Positions 13,059-24,057 of a stretch of DNA of 64,000 bases are shown here, in pieces. Where the stretch lies: NCBI GenBank assembly GCA_948567375.1, contig OX419756.1, positions 59,596,333 to 59,660,332 on the forward strand. Reading direction: 5' to 3'. The notes under the pieces were generated by a model. That model worked only from the letters and a program-made list of their open reading frames with translations. It ran no database searches and was not told the DNA's origin. Source of the stretch: Lunularia cruciata. Lineage: Eukaryota > Streptophyta > Marchantiopsida > Lunulariales > Lunulariaceae. Within the stretch, counting starts at the first letter, position 1; each line of letters opens with the position of its first letter. Position numbers and translations under genes: made by a program.

Positions 13059-13524
13059 TGTAAAAGACCAAGCTTGAGGAGAGAGATAGAAGAATGGAAA
13101 ATAATACTGGAACACATGAGTGTGTGAAACTTTGAATGCCTAGCATGAGCTTTGGCTTTGGTATTTATAAGGAACATACAAGGCTCTTGAGAAGCTTCTC
13201 AAGAAGCTTCCTTGAACCGCTTTCTTGGAGTGCAAGCCAAGTTAATCAAGAAGCTTCCTTCTAAAAACCACCTACTTGGTATGCAAGTTAAGCTAGTGGA
13301 AGCTTCCTTCTAGAAACTACCTACTTGGGGTGCAAGCTAAGCTAGCCAGAAAGCTTCTCAAGAAGCTTCCTCCTAGAAGTTGCAACTTGGCATGCACATT
13401 ATCTAATACTTGAGAGGGTACCAAGTAGTTTCCTAGATACTTCTAGAATTTTCTAGCCTAATTTGGCCCGTTTGGTACTTTGTTTGTCTTGACTAACTTC
13501 ATTACTAAACTCCATATTGTAACA
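13059..13524 (-). repeat. Gyp-C 3' LTR
   Basis: TGTAAAAGACC to ATTGTAACA on the plus strand, followed by the complement of a polypurine tract. It pairs with 35438-35935. Confidence 0.8.
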
Positions 13525-14770
13525 TATTCCTCCACTACTAGTTGGTGATGTCTTTGTTGCCATTGAAGCTTCAAAATCCTGGATAGCCATTTGTGCATTT
13601 TGTTGATGAGAAAGAAGCTCCCAATTGGCATCATGATGAAGATGCTCTTTCTAGAGAACTTTGTAATTTTTATGTTATCAACGGCCTTGATGAATGTGGT
13701 AACATGCAAGGATCCAATCTACTTCATACTCTTCATGATCATTGATAAGGATGGGAGGAGGAAGAGGTTAGACATAAGAGGAAAAAGAAGATGGATTAGG
13801 AACAAAGGGTTTCAACTTGGAAATATGAAAGATAACATGGATGCACATATGACAAGGCAAGGCAAGTTGATAAGCAATAAGAGAAATGATTTGGGTGACA
13901 TCAAAGAGTACTATCCAATTAAGATTATGTTTATGGATTTGGGTATCAAGTGAGAGGAGTAAGTTACTTGATGAGAGTATGACCTTATCACCAACTTGAA
14001 GGTGAGATCATGACAATGGTGGTCTACATATTGTTTTTGATGATTTGAGCAACAAGGAGATGAGATTTGGCTTGTTAGAAAGGTTGGGATATGGTGGTCA
14101 AGAAGGTGGAACTGTGAAGGAGATGAGATGGAGGAGTAGCAAGAAGAGATTTTGGAACAAATGGATCTTGGCCAAAATTGAGGAAGAAAGGAGAGAATTT
14201 GGTGTTTGCAAGTTAGAAATAATTGTATGCAAACTCCATACCTACAAGACATTTATCCCAATTGGTATGGTGAACGTGAACGACGGCACAAAGTATTCCT
14301 CCAATGTGAAATTTTCATGTTCAATTTATCCATCAGTTTGAGGATGATAGGTCATGGACAAAGTAAGCTTAGTGTTGAGTATCTAGAAGAGTGCTTGCCA
14401 TAATTTTCCAATGAATTGAGGATCAAATATGAGTACACGAGGTATCTTATGATGCTTGAAGACAAAATGTAGTAGATCTATGCCAATGTTGGAGCATCCA
14501 CGGTATCAAAGGTTGGTGCTAAATGGATTTAATTATTAAGCTTATCCACAAAAACCACTATCACTATGTGCCCTTGTTTTGTCTTGGGCAAGGATGTAAT
14601 GAGATCCAAGCTCAGTTCCCATCAAGCAAATGGAATAGGGAGAGTGGTTGAAGGAGTCCTCTTGGTTTTTGGTTACTAGTCTTGTTGCATTGGTAGCTCT
14701 CATATGATCAAACAAACTCTTGAACATCTTGTGCCATGTTGGGTCACCATCATTGGTGTTGGAGGGTACC
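13525..14770 (-). pseudogene. Gyp-C chromodomain and integrase remnant
   Basis: Minus-strand chromodomain (about 13540-13790), integrase C-terminus and core (about 13830-14600) and the start of the zinc region, matching Gyp-D in reverse order. Frames are broken throughout. The segment is cut at 14770 by insertion of Gyp-D and resumes at 20409. Confidence 0.7.
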
Positions 14771-15193
14771 TGTAACAATATGGAGTTTAGTGACAAAGTT
14801 AGTCGGGCTTACAAAGTAGAGAATAAGACAAAATAGCCTAGAATATTCTAGAAGCATCAAAGAAGCTTCTTAGGAAGCTTCCCAACTAGTTAACTTGCGC
14901 CCTAAGCAAGTAGCTTCTAGAAGGAAGCTTCTAGAAGCTTCCAACTAGCTTAGCTTGCACGCCAAGTAGGTGGCTTCTAGAAGGAAGCTTCTTGAGAAGC
15001 TTCCTAGTTAACTTGGCTTGCACTCCAAGAAAGCGGCTCAAGGAAGTTTCTTGAGAAGCTTCAAGGGTCTTGTATGCTACCTATAAATACCAAGGCCAAA
15101 GCTCATGCTAGGTATTTGGAGTTTTCACTCATTCAAGTGTCTCAATGTGAGTTTCTATTCTCCTATTTCTCTCCTCGGTTTTGGTCTTTTACA
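14771..15193 (+). repeat. Gyp-D 5' LTR
   Basis: TGTAACAATATGGAG to GGTCTTTTACA, 423 bp. It includes a block rich in GAAGCTTC palindromes (about 14860-15063) and a TATA-like element, CTATAAATAC, at about 15080, which is a plausible core promoter for the element transcript. Confidence 0.9.
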
Positions 15194-15194
15194 T

Positions 15195-15205
15195 TGGTAT
15201 CAGAG
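15195..15205 (+). other. Gyp-D primer-binding site (tRNA-iMet)
   Basis: TGGTATCAGAG, two bases after the 5' LTR. It is complementary to the 3' end of plant initiator tRNA-Met, the usual primer for reverse transcription of plant Ty3/gypsy elements. Confidence 0.9.
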
Positions 15206-15468
15206 TAGGAATGGGATGGATGGATGGAATTTATGGACCACCAAATCCACTTCCACCAAACCATTGGGACTTTCATGTCCAGATATTACCAAAGCATCAT
15301 TTCACACAATTCATCACCTCGCGCTTTGGGCAAGATTTTCTACACATGATCACCGTGTCAGAGGAACCCTTGATACTTCCAGTTGTAACTTATGGAGAAC
15401 AGTGGACGTGTTGTATCTATGTTTTAATCAACTAGATAAATTGAGTGTAGTAGAATAGAGTAGTAGCA

Positions 15469-16380
15469 ATGGCGGCAATACCGGATGTTATCCTTGCAAT
15501 GCAACAACAAATCAAGCATCTTACTCGATTGTTGGATGAACGAGACCAGCAACGACAAGAACAGATAGACAAAGCGCCAATTCGAGATAGAGAAGATTGC
15601 ATTTGATTTCCGAAACCCAAGGTGTTTGAAGGCAAGAATCTTCCAGGCACAGTGGAGAATTTTGTGTTTGACTGCGAACGTTACTTTGAAGCCACCAATC
15701 TTCAAGACGAGCGGAAACAAATTCTCTTGGCTTCTAACCAATTGGATGGTGTGGCAAAACTTTGGTGGCGATTTCAAGTAGAAAGAGCTGAACGACAAAT
15801 TGCTACGCCAATTTTGACATGGGCAGAATTCAAGGATGCAATACTTGGTCGATTTCAAACTATAAATGCCACCCAAGCCGCACGAGATAAATTGGCGGAG
15901 TTGAGGTAGATTGGCTCAGTGAGAAGCTACATCACACAATTTCAGAACATCATCATGCAAATCCCAGATATCCAAGAAGGTGAAGTTCTGGATCGATTTG
16001 TGCAAGGATTGAAGTCACGAACCAAATTGGAGGTGACCATGCAAGAGCCACAAAACGTAGAAGAAGCCATGCAATTGGTTGAGCGTTTTGATTCCTTGGT
16101 TGCGACAACTTGGTCTCGACCTCAACCTACACAAAGCCTACCAATACCACGAGTGGAAGAACCAACACCAATGGAGATTGATGCTATCCAATGAAGACCA
16201 CTTGGCACAACAGATAAAGAAAGATTACAACAAAATGGAGGTTGCTTTTATTGTCGCCAAGTTGGACATCGCATTGCTGAATGTCCACTTAGGAATGGGC
16301 AACCTCGACAAGTTGCCCAGATGGAGTTTGTGGAACATAATATTTAGGGAAATGAAGAATCCCTGTAGGAGATTTTGAGC
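15469..16380 (+). pseudogene. Gyp-D gag (capsid and CCHC nucleocapsid)
   Basis: The frame opens with ATG at 15469 and runs through the capsid-like region (typical gag block around 15640-16070) to a zinc knuckle CFYCRQVGHRIAEC (C-X2-C-X4-H-X4-C) at 16243-16284. In-frame stops lie at 15604-15606 (TGA), 15907-15909 (TAG) and 16192-16194 (TGA), each explicable by one C-to-T change. Gag is in frame 1 and pol in frame 3, so the family needs a frameshift or another mechanism between them. A similar order is seen in Gyp-B. Confidence 0.8.
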
Positions 16381-16469
16381 CGCCTACTGGGAGCTTGATT
16401 AGTTCCAATGGGATTGAAGGCTCGACCTATGCAAGTTTGCTTCACTTGCAAGGTATGATATCTAATTAG

Positions 16470-17740
16470 GGTTGTAGGATTTTGGTTGATTCTGGAAGTT
16501 CAGAACATTGCATGTCTATGCAAGTTGCAAAGGAATTGGGTATTCCTATCAAGTCATTGTTTGGAAGTAGTTTGATGATGGCGGATGGTAGAAAGGGTTC
16601 TGCATTCCGCACCTCACATCATGTTACCTTCAAGATTGGGAAGGAGTATTTGGAGTGTATGAGGTTTGTAGTGGCACCTCTACACTATGATATCATTCTG
16701 GGTCTACCTTGGCTTGAACGTCATAAGGTTCAATTTGATTGGACTCGACAACAAATTCAAGTACAACACCAAGGTAGAAATTTCCGATTAGGTTGTCTGG
16801 CACCTCTGAGTAAGACACCTAAGAATAGTCAATCCCAAGATGGGAAGTTTGTCAAGAAGGTAGCCATAGAGCAAATATGGAAGGGGGATGAGTCCCAAGA
16901 TGGGGAGTTTGCCAAGAAGGCAACCATAGAGTAAGCTTGGAAGAGAGATGAGTCCCTGGAAGGGAAGTTTGTTAATGAAGCGGCCATAGAGCAAGCTTTG
17001 GAGGAAGATAAGTCTGTATTTGCGGTGTGGGTCAAGCCGATTGCACAAGAACAATATGAGGAGGGCCAAGAGCCTCATCAAGCAATGGTGGATCGGATAG
17101 TTCAGGAGTTTGCAGATGTGTTTCCGGATGATCTTCCAAAGAGATTACCCTCTGATCAAGGTATGCCCTTCAAGATCGAGTTATTGCCAAGGAGTACTCC
17201 AGTGAGTAGACCAATCTATCGGCTCTCACCAAAGGAGTTGGAGGAGTTGTGAACAACACTTACAGAGTTGTTGGAGAAGGATTTCATATGACATAGTACC
17301 TCTCCTTGGGGAGCACCAGTACTATTTGTTCCAAAGAAGGATGGAAGACTTTGTTTCTGTATTGATTACCGTGGACTCAATAAGCAAACTGTGAAGAATG
17401 CATACCTCTTGCCTCGGATCGATGACCTGCTTGATCAACTAAGTAGAGCACGCTACTTTTCCAAGCTGGATCTTCGTAGCGGCTATTGGCAAATTCCTAT
17501 TGAAGGAGAGGACGTGCAAAAGACTACCTTTCGCACAAGGTATGGACATTTCGAGTGGAGAGTTCTACCTTTTGGACTCACTAATGCTCCAGCAGTCTTC
17601 ATGGATCAAATGCATTGGGTGTTGGAGGGACTATTGGATCGGTCCATGGTGGTGTTCTTAGATGATATTCTATTCTATAGCAAGACAGAGGCAGAACACG
17701 TGAATCATGTGCAAGAAGTCCTAAAACGACTACGATAGTG
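16470..17740 (+). pseudogene. Gyp-D protease and reverse transcriptase
   Basis: The protease starts around 16470 with the intact active site VDSGSS (Asp near 16485) and the later hydrophobic block ILGLPWL. A linker containing three imperfect repeats of about 60 bp (16800-17000) follows. RT occupies about 17170-17740, with [26 protein letters not shown] and the active site VFLDDILFY (FLDD). Stops at 16932-16934, 17250-17252, 17287-17289 and 17736-17738 interrupt a single frame, without frameshifts. Confidence 0.85.
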
Positions 17741-17749
17741 GAATTTCTA

Positions 17750-19745
17750 CTGCAAGAAGTCAAAGTGTACTTTTTGGCAAAAGAAGGTTACCTTCTTGGG
17801 TCATAAGATCTGATCAGAGGGGATCAAGATGGAAGAAGAGAAGATCAAAGCCATTATTGATTGGCCTACCCCAAAGGATGCTACAGAAGTACAAGCATTC
17901 AATGGATTGGCCAGTTTTTACCGACGGTTCATCCACTATTATGCTCACGTGGCTGCACCATTGACTGACCTCTTGGGAAAGAACTCAAGCTTCCAGTGGA
18001 CCACCAAGCATGAAGAAGCATTCCAGAAGTTAAAGCATATGGTGTCTTCAAGACCCATTCTTCAACCATATGATCCTCAACTACCTTGTGTGGTTGATTT
18101 TGATGCTTCTAACTTTGCGATTGGAGCTGTGTTGCAACAAGAATTTCCAGATGGACTACATCCTATCGCCTTTGTGTCTTGCCAACTAAATACAGCTGAA
18201 AGAAATTACTCTGCTCAAGATCGGGAACAACTTGCAATGGTATATGCCACCAAGGTATGGAGGCATTATCTCTTGGGGAAACAAGTGATCATACAAACTG
18301 ATCACAAACCATTGTTGCAGACCTTACACTTGGAGCACATGAAGAGTCGGCATCATCGATGGGAAGAGCAACTTCAATTGTTTGACATCAAACTTGAGTA
18401 CAAACCAGGTCGGTTCCATGTCATCCCCGATGCTCTATCACGACGACCTGATTTGAAGGATCTTCCTCTCATCACGGCGGCAATTACAACGGTGTCCATT
18501 GACCCTAAGGTCCATAATGAGTTTCAATAAGCTCTACAACAAGATACCTTCTTCCAAATGGTACACGGTCGTTTGACAGCACGCGACAAGGAGAACAACA
18601 CCTTCTCCTTCAAGGAAGGCCTTTTATTCCATGAAGACCAAATCTATGTTCCAGCCAAAGGTGATCTTCGACTTGTGTGCCTTCAAGAAGCCCATGATTT
18701 ACCAATAGCTGGTCACACGGGAGTGGACAAGACCTTGGGCACCCTCCAACGCCAATGGTGGTGGCCCAACATGACACGAGATGTTCAAGACTTTGTCCGA
18801 TCATGTGAGAGTTGCCAATAGAACAAGGCCAGCAACCAGAAGCCGAGTGGACTCCTTCAACCACTCGCCATTCCATCCGCTCGTTGGGAGCATGTGAGCT
18901 TGGATCTCATCACATCCTTGCCAAAGACAAAACAAAGACACACCACAATTGTGGTATTTGTGGATAAGCTTAGTAAGCAAATCCACTTGGCACCAACCTG
19001 TGATACCGTGGATGCTCCAACCTTAGCGCAAATCTACTTCGACAATGTCTTCAAGCATCATGGGATGCCACGTGTACTCATCTCCGACTGTGATCCTTGA
19101 TTTACCGGGAAGTTTTGGCAAGCACTCTTCCACATACTCGGCACCAAGCTTGCTTTTTCCACAGCCTATCATCCTCAAATTGATGGACAAACCAAACACG
19201 CCAATTGTACATTGGAGGATATGTTGCGGGCCTTTGTCAATGTCCACCATACCAACTGGGATGAATGTCTTGCAGCTGCAAAATTTGCCTACAACAATTC
19301 CAAACAGGCAAGCACTGGATTTTCTCCCTTCTTTCTCAATTTTGGCCAAGATCCACTTGTTCCAGATTCTCTTCTTGCTCTCCCTCCCTCTCAAGTTCCT
19401 CATACTTCTACATTCTTGACCGCTATATCCCAATCTCTCCAAGAAGCCAAATCTCACCTCCTTGTTGCTCAGAATTGCCAAAAACAATATGCGAACCATC
19501 ATCGTCGTGATCTCACCTTTGAAGTTGGTGATAAAGTCATGCTATCCTCTAGTAACCTCCCTCTCCCACTTGATACCCAAGTTTGTAAACTTGCTCCTAA
19601 TTGGATAGGACCCTTTGATATCACCCACATTATCTCTCCTGTTGCTTATCGACTTGCCTTACCTTGTCACATGCATATCCATCCTGTCTTTCATGTTTCC
19701 AAGTTGAAACCCTTTGTTCCTAACCCTTCTTCCTTTTCCTCTTGA
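17750..19745 (+). pseudogene. Gyp-D RNase H and integrase
   Basis: RNase H lies at about 18060-18460, with the acidic residues in VDFDAS, QDREQLA, TDHKPL and IPDALSR. The integrase zinc region is at about 18690-18820 (two His, then C-X2-C in SCESC). The integrase core is at 18894-19260 with Asp in SLDLITSL and Asp in ISDCDP. The expected Glu is Lys (DGQTKHAN, where Gyp-B has DGQTERAN), so this integrase is catalytically dead irrespective of its stops. Stops lie near 18528, 18819, 19098 and 19743. Confidence 0.85.
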
Positions 19746-19784
19746 GTCCAACCTCCCCCTCTTCCTGTCCCTATCAATGATCAT

Positions 19785-19961
19785 GAGGAGTACGAAGTTT
19801 ATTGTATCCTTGCGCGTCGCTATATTCAACGAGGCCGTCACCAACATATGGAGTACAAGGTCCTTTGGAAAGGGTATCCCCTTCATGATGCCACATGGGA
19901 ACCTCTTTCTCACCTCCAAAATGCACAGATGGCCATCAAGGAATTCAAAGCTTCACTGGCG
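19785..19961 (+). pseudogene. Gyp-D chromodomain
   Basis: Starts EEYEVYCILARR and contains VLWKGYP and ATWEP, the hallmark chromodomain blocks whose aromatic residues (Tyr, Trp, Trp) form the methyl-lysine cage. In chromoviruses this C-terminal extension of integrase recognises modified histone H3 and directs new insertions to heterochromatin. The domain is open but separated from integrase by a stop near 19743. Confidence 0.85.
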
Positions 19962-19980
19962 ACGAGGACGTCACCAACTA

Positions 19981-19994
19981 GCGGCGGGGGAATA
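19981..19994 (+). other. Gyp-D polypurine tract
   Basis: GCGGCGGGGGAATA immediately before the TG of the 3' LTR, the expected primer for plus-strand DNA synthesis. Confidence 0.8.
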
Positions 19995-20403
19995 TGTAAC
20001 AATATAGAGTTTAGTGATGAAGTTAGTCGGGCTTACAAAGTAAAGAATAAGACAAAATAGCCTAGAATATTCTAGAAGCATCAAAGAAGCTTCTTAGGAA
20101 GCTTCCCAACTAGTTAACTTGCGCCCTAAGCAGGTAGCTTCTAGAAGCTTCTAACTAGCTTAGCTTGCACGCCAAGTAGGCGGCTTCTAGAAGGAAGCTT
20201 CTTGAGAAGCTTCCTAGTTAACTTGGCTTGCACTCCAAGAAAGCGGCTTAAGGAAGCTTCTTGAGAAGCTTCAAGGGTCTTGTATGCTACCTATAAATAC
20301 CAAGGCCAAAGCCCATGCTAGGCATTCGGAGTTTTCCCTCATTCAAGTGTCCCAATGTGAGTTTCTATTCTCTTATTTCTCTCCTCGGTTTTGGTCTTTT
20401 ACA
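19995..20403 (+). repeat. Gyp-D 3' LTR
   Basis: TGTAACAATATAGAG to GGTCTTTTACA, 409 bp, nearly identical to 14771-15193 and followed by the duplicated target GTACC. Confidence 0.9.
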
Positions 20404-20408
20404 GTACC

Positions 20409-22788
20409 TAAGGTCTTGTATACACCCATGTGACAAGCAATTGGTAAGTCATGGGATTCTTAGAGGTACATAAGTTGGAGATCACTGTTGGCTAGAACAT
20501 ATATCTGGTCCTCATGGAATAGAAGACCTTCCTTGAACAAGAAGGTGTTGTATTCCTTGTTGCATGTTGCAAGATAACCTTGTACCATCTAAAAGAAGGG
20601 ATCTTGTTGTAGAGCTATCTTTAACTCAATTTGGACCTTGAAGTCAACTGACACCATCGTAATTGTCACCGTGATGAGAAGAAGAGACTTCAAATCAGGT
20701 TGTCATGATAGGGCATCAAGGATGACATGGAACCGACCGGGGTTTGTACTCAAGTTTGATATCAAAAAATTGGAGTTGCTCCTCCCCTTGATGTGTTCCA
20801 AATGTAATGTCTATAACATGGGTTTATCATTGGTTTGCATGATCACTTGTTTTCTCAAGAGATAATGCCTCCATACCTTAGTAGTATACACCATTACTTG
20901 TTGTTTTTGATCTTATGCAAAGTTATTCTTTTTTGCATTGTTTAGTTGGTGAGACACAAAGGCAATGGGATGTAACCCATCTAGGAATTTTTGTTGCAAC
21001 ACTGCTCCAATAGCAAAGTTAAAAGCATCAAAGTCAAACATACAAGGTAGTTGAGGATCATATGGTTGAAGAATGGGTCTTGAAGACACCATATGTTTTA
21101 GCTTATATAATGCTTCTTCATGCTTGGTGGTCCATTGAAAACTTGAGTTTTTCTCCAAGAGGTTGATCAATGGTGCCGCCACTATTATGGTGCACATAAT
21201 AGTGGATGAACCGTTGGTAAAAACTTGCTAATACATTAAATGCTCACACCTCTACAACATCCTTTGCAATAGGCCAATCAATGATGACTTTGATTTTCTC
21301 TTCTTCCATCTTGATCCCTTTTGATGAGATCTTGTGACCTAAGAAAGTAACTTCCTTATGCCAAAAAGCACACTTTGACTTCTTGTAATAAAAATTCTAA
21401 TTGATGTAGTTGCCTAAGGACTTCTTGCACATGATTTGTGTGTTCTACCTCCGTCTTACTATAGATTAAAATGTCAACTAAGAACACCACCATTTTCCAA
21501 TCCAATAGTCTATCTAATTCATGATTGCATCTAATCCAGGAAGATTGTTGGAGCATTAGTGAGCCCAAAAGCTAGAATTCTCCATTCAAAATGCCTATAC
21601 CTTATGCAAAAGGTAGTCTTTTGCACATCCTCCCTATCAATGAGGATTTGCCAATAGCCACTACAATGATCCAACTTGGAGAAGTATCATGCTCTACTCA
21701 ATTGATCAAGCAAGTCATTAATTTGGGGCAAGGGATATGCATTCTTCACTAGTTGCTTATTGAGTCCATAGTAATCAATATAGAAACAAAGTCCTCCATC
21801 CTTCTTTGGAAAAAATAGTACTAGTGCTCCCCAAGGAGATGTATTATATCATATGAAATCCTTCTCCAACAACTCCAGGAGGGTTTTTAACTCCTCCAAT
21901 TCCTTTGGTAAGAGTCAATGGATTAGTCTTCTCACTAATCTATTGACTCCTTGGCAATAAATCAATCTTGAAGTGCACACCGGGATTGAAGAATAATCGC
22001 TTTGGCAGATCATAGGGAAACACGTTTGCAAACTCCTGGTATATATTTGGTTCTCATGGAATAGAAGGACTTCCTTGAAGGAGCAGGTGTTGTACTCCTT
22101 GTTGCATGTTGCAAGATAACCTTGTACCATCTAAAAGAAGGGATCTTGTTATAGAGCTATCCCAAACTCACTTTGGACCTTGGAATCGCCATCGTGATGA
22201 GAGGAAAAGACTTCAAATCAGGTCATTGTGATAGGGCATTAGGGATGACATGGAATAGATTGGGTTTGTACTCAAGTTTGATGTCAAAAAATTAAAATTG
22301 CTCCTCCCATTGATGATGTTGACTTTGATGTGTTCCAATGTAATGTTTGTAACAAGGGTTATTGTCAGTTTGCATGATCACTTGTTTTCCAAAGAGTTAA
22401 GACCTCTATACCTTGGTAGCATATACCATTGTTATTTACTCTCAATCTTGTGCAGAGTAATTCCTTTCTGTAGTGTTTAATTTGCAGACACAAAGGCAAT
22501 GGAATGTAACCCATTTGGGAATTCGTGTTGCAACACAACTCCAACGGCAAAGTTAGAAGCATTAAATTCAACCACACAAGGTAGTTGAGGATCATATGGT
22601 TAAAGAATGGGTCTTGAAGACACCATATGTTTCAACTTCTAGAATGCTTCTTCATGCTTGGCAATCCATTTAAAGCTTGAGTTTTTCCCAAAGAGGTTGA
22701 TCAATGGTGTTGCCTCGTGTGCATGATGGTGGATGAACCATCGGTAAAAAATTTCCAATCCATTAAATGCTTGCACCTCTATGGCATT
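20409..22788 (-). pseudogene. Gyp-C middle: duplicated integrase-zinc / RNase H / RT segment
   Basis: Read leftward in element sense, the block from 22042 back to about 20450 covers linker, RT, RNase H and integrase zinc region. At 22043-22788 a second copy of the integrase zinc and RNase H region begins, running to the start of RT where Gyp-M is inserted. RT landmarks on the minus strand lie near 21380-21900 and RNase H landmarks near 20920-21200 and again near 22370-22700. All are broken by stops. Confidence 0.7.
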
Positions 22789-22895
22789 TGTCGTGCGTAT
22801 ATACATCGCTACACAACATACATCGCTGTCAACATCATACACTATAAAAGCACAACTCACATATAAGTCATACATAGACTCTAAAGTGCCACAAT
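22789..22895 (-). repeat. Gyp-M repeat B2 (outer left end)
   Basis: A 107-bp sequence starting TGTCGTGCG at the target duplication. Matching B1 at 23346-23452 has about four differences. It contains CTATAAAAG on the plus strand. Confidence 0.9.
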
Positions 22896-23343
22896 AATCA
22901 GATTGCTTAACACTCTCAACTCAACTCAACTCAGATCAGTACTTGATCTGTCACTCTATAAACTGCCAACAACTGGGCACTGATTACAGTCAAGCCACAC
23001 CCACTCAAGCATAGAGAATCCAGGTGACGCTCGCCGGCCTCTGTCCACCATAGCTAGGAACTCAAAGGCTCAACATCAGAGAAGTGAGCTCTCTGGAGCT
23101 CACTTCGAAACTATACCCCCTGGACTCGAGCTAGCCCTGAAACCCTAACGGTCCCGCTGACGGCACACTCGACGGTGCAAATGGTGCAAAGTGACGGTGG
23201 GCCCCACCGTGAAGTCAGTACCCCGAACACAAAATCTAACCATCGGAAAGTAGTCCTTGAGAAACTGCTAGAATAACTCTAACTACCATCACTGGAACTC
23301 CAGTGTCCGAGCATCTAGATGCGGAACTACAAATGGCGTGACA
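22896..23343 (-). repeat. Gyp-M repeat A2
   Basis: A 448-bp sequence AATCAGATTGC to GGCGTGACA, matching A1 at the right end of the element (32261-32708). Together with B2 it forms a 555-bp unit beginning and ending TG/CA like an LTR. Together with B1 it forms a 557-bp unit that fits between the polypurine-like tract and the leader. Confidence 0.9.
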
Positions 23344-23345
23344 GC

Positions 23346-23452
23346 TGTCGTGCGTATATACATTGCTACACAACATACATTGCTGTCAACATCATACACT
23401 ATAAAAGCACAACTCACACATAAGTCATACATAGACTCTAAAGTACCACAAT
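23346..23452 (-). repeat. Gyp-M repeat B1
   Basis: A 107-bp copy of B2 lying inside the element, two bases (GC) from A2. Its inner edge abuts CGCCCCCC (23453-23460), whose complement GGGGGGCG is the only good polypurine-tract candidate. This suggests that plus-strand priming defines B1 as the start of the replication LTR. Confidence 0.88.
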
Positions 23453-23619
23453 CGCCCCCCTAGCTGGCGGTTAGGTCCCTCTAACTCCAGATAGCCATCT
23501 ACTCTAAGTATATGGTATACCCTCTAATGGGCAAAGATCAGGAGGCCGGGTGCTATGGAGCCCCATCGTTAGTCACCTGTCTGCAATCTATACCATATAA
23601 AGAATGAACTAGCTATAGG

Positions 23620-24057
23620 TCAAGTACATCTAGGACATAACCACTGTCCCTGAGGAACCACCGTGAGGGGAGGAGTCATACATGCCATATGCCATCCTCT
23701 CGAACAGCTATCACACACTAACATAGTAGCAGCTCCACCAGAAGAGCCACATAACATACACCTCAAGCCTGCACGTACAAGTGCCAAGCTTGGGTCCATA
23801 GTACCATCAATGTTTGGAAGGTGGCATGGCGCACAATTGCGCACATGATCCTTCCAAACAACACCATCACGTCCTTCTAACACAAGGACTCCAGATGGCA
23901 AAACCTCGCGCACTCTCAAGATAGTGCGGCCTGTAGAAACATCAAGTGTCGTCGGTGCTGTCTGCTGTAGATATACATAGTCGCCTGGATGAAATCGACG
24001 GATCGAGGGTCTATAACCTCCTCCTCGAATGGTAGCATAGCGTAAAGTATCTCTATG
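23620..24057 (-). pseudogene. Gyp-M pol C-terminus: integrase C-terminal domain and PHD finger
   Basis: In frame with pol after the TAG at 24058-24060. The segment 23980-23800 has the FHPGDYVYL block and following beta-rich sequence typical of the integrase C-terminal domain of Ty3/gypsy elements. Then comes a C4HC3 PHD finger at about 23763-23626: CMLC, then VCDSCSRGWHMAC, then WLCPRC, matching C-X2-C-X11-C-X2-C-X4-H-X2-C-X14-C-X2-C with the conserved Trp before the last cysteine pair. The frame ends at TGA 23620-23622. PHD fingers bind histone H3 tails. Here it occupies the place of the chromodomain in the neighbouring elements and probably guides integration or MTase activity (inference). 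Confidence 0.85.

Larger units (their letters stand above)
14771..20403 (+). mobile_element. Gyp-D: best-preserved chromovirus (5.6 kb)
   Basis: Complete structure: 5' LTR 14771-15193, PBS 15195-15205, gag 15469-16380, pol 16470-19961 ending in a chromodomain, polypurine tract 19981-19994, 3' LTR 19995-20403, and a perfect 5-bp target duplication GTACC (14766-14770 and 20404-20408). The two LTRs differ at roughly ten positions by eye plus a 14-bp length difference, so this is a fairly recent insertion. Gag is in one frame and pol in another. About a dozen in-frame stops make it non-functional, and nearly all are one C-to-T change from CGA, CAA or CAG. Confidence 0.95.

Noticed and set aside
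14860-15063. CRISPR-like array
   Set aside because: The GAAGCTTC motifs are irregularly spaced, part of LTRs, and the window is plainly a plant nuclear genome.
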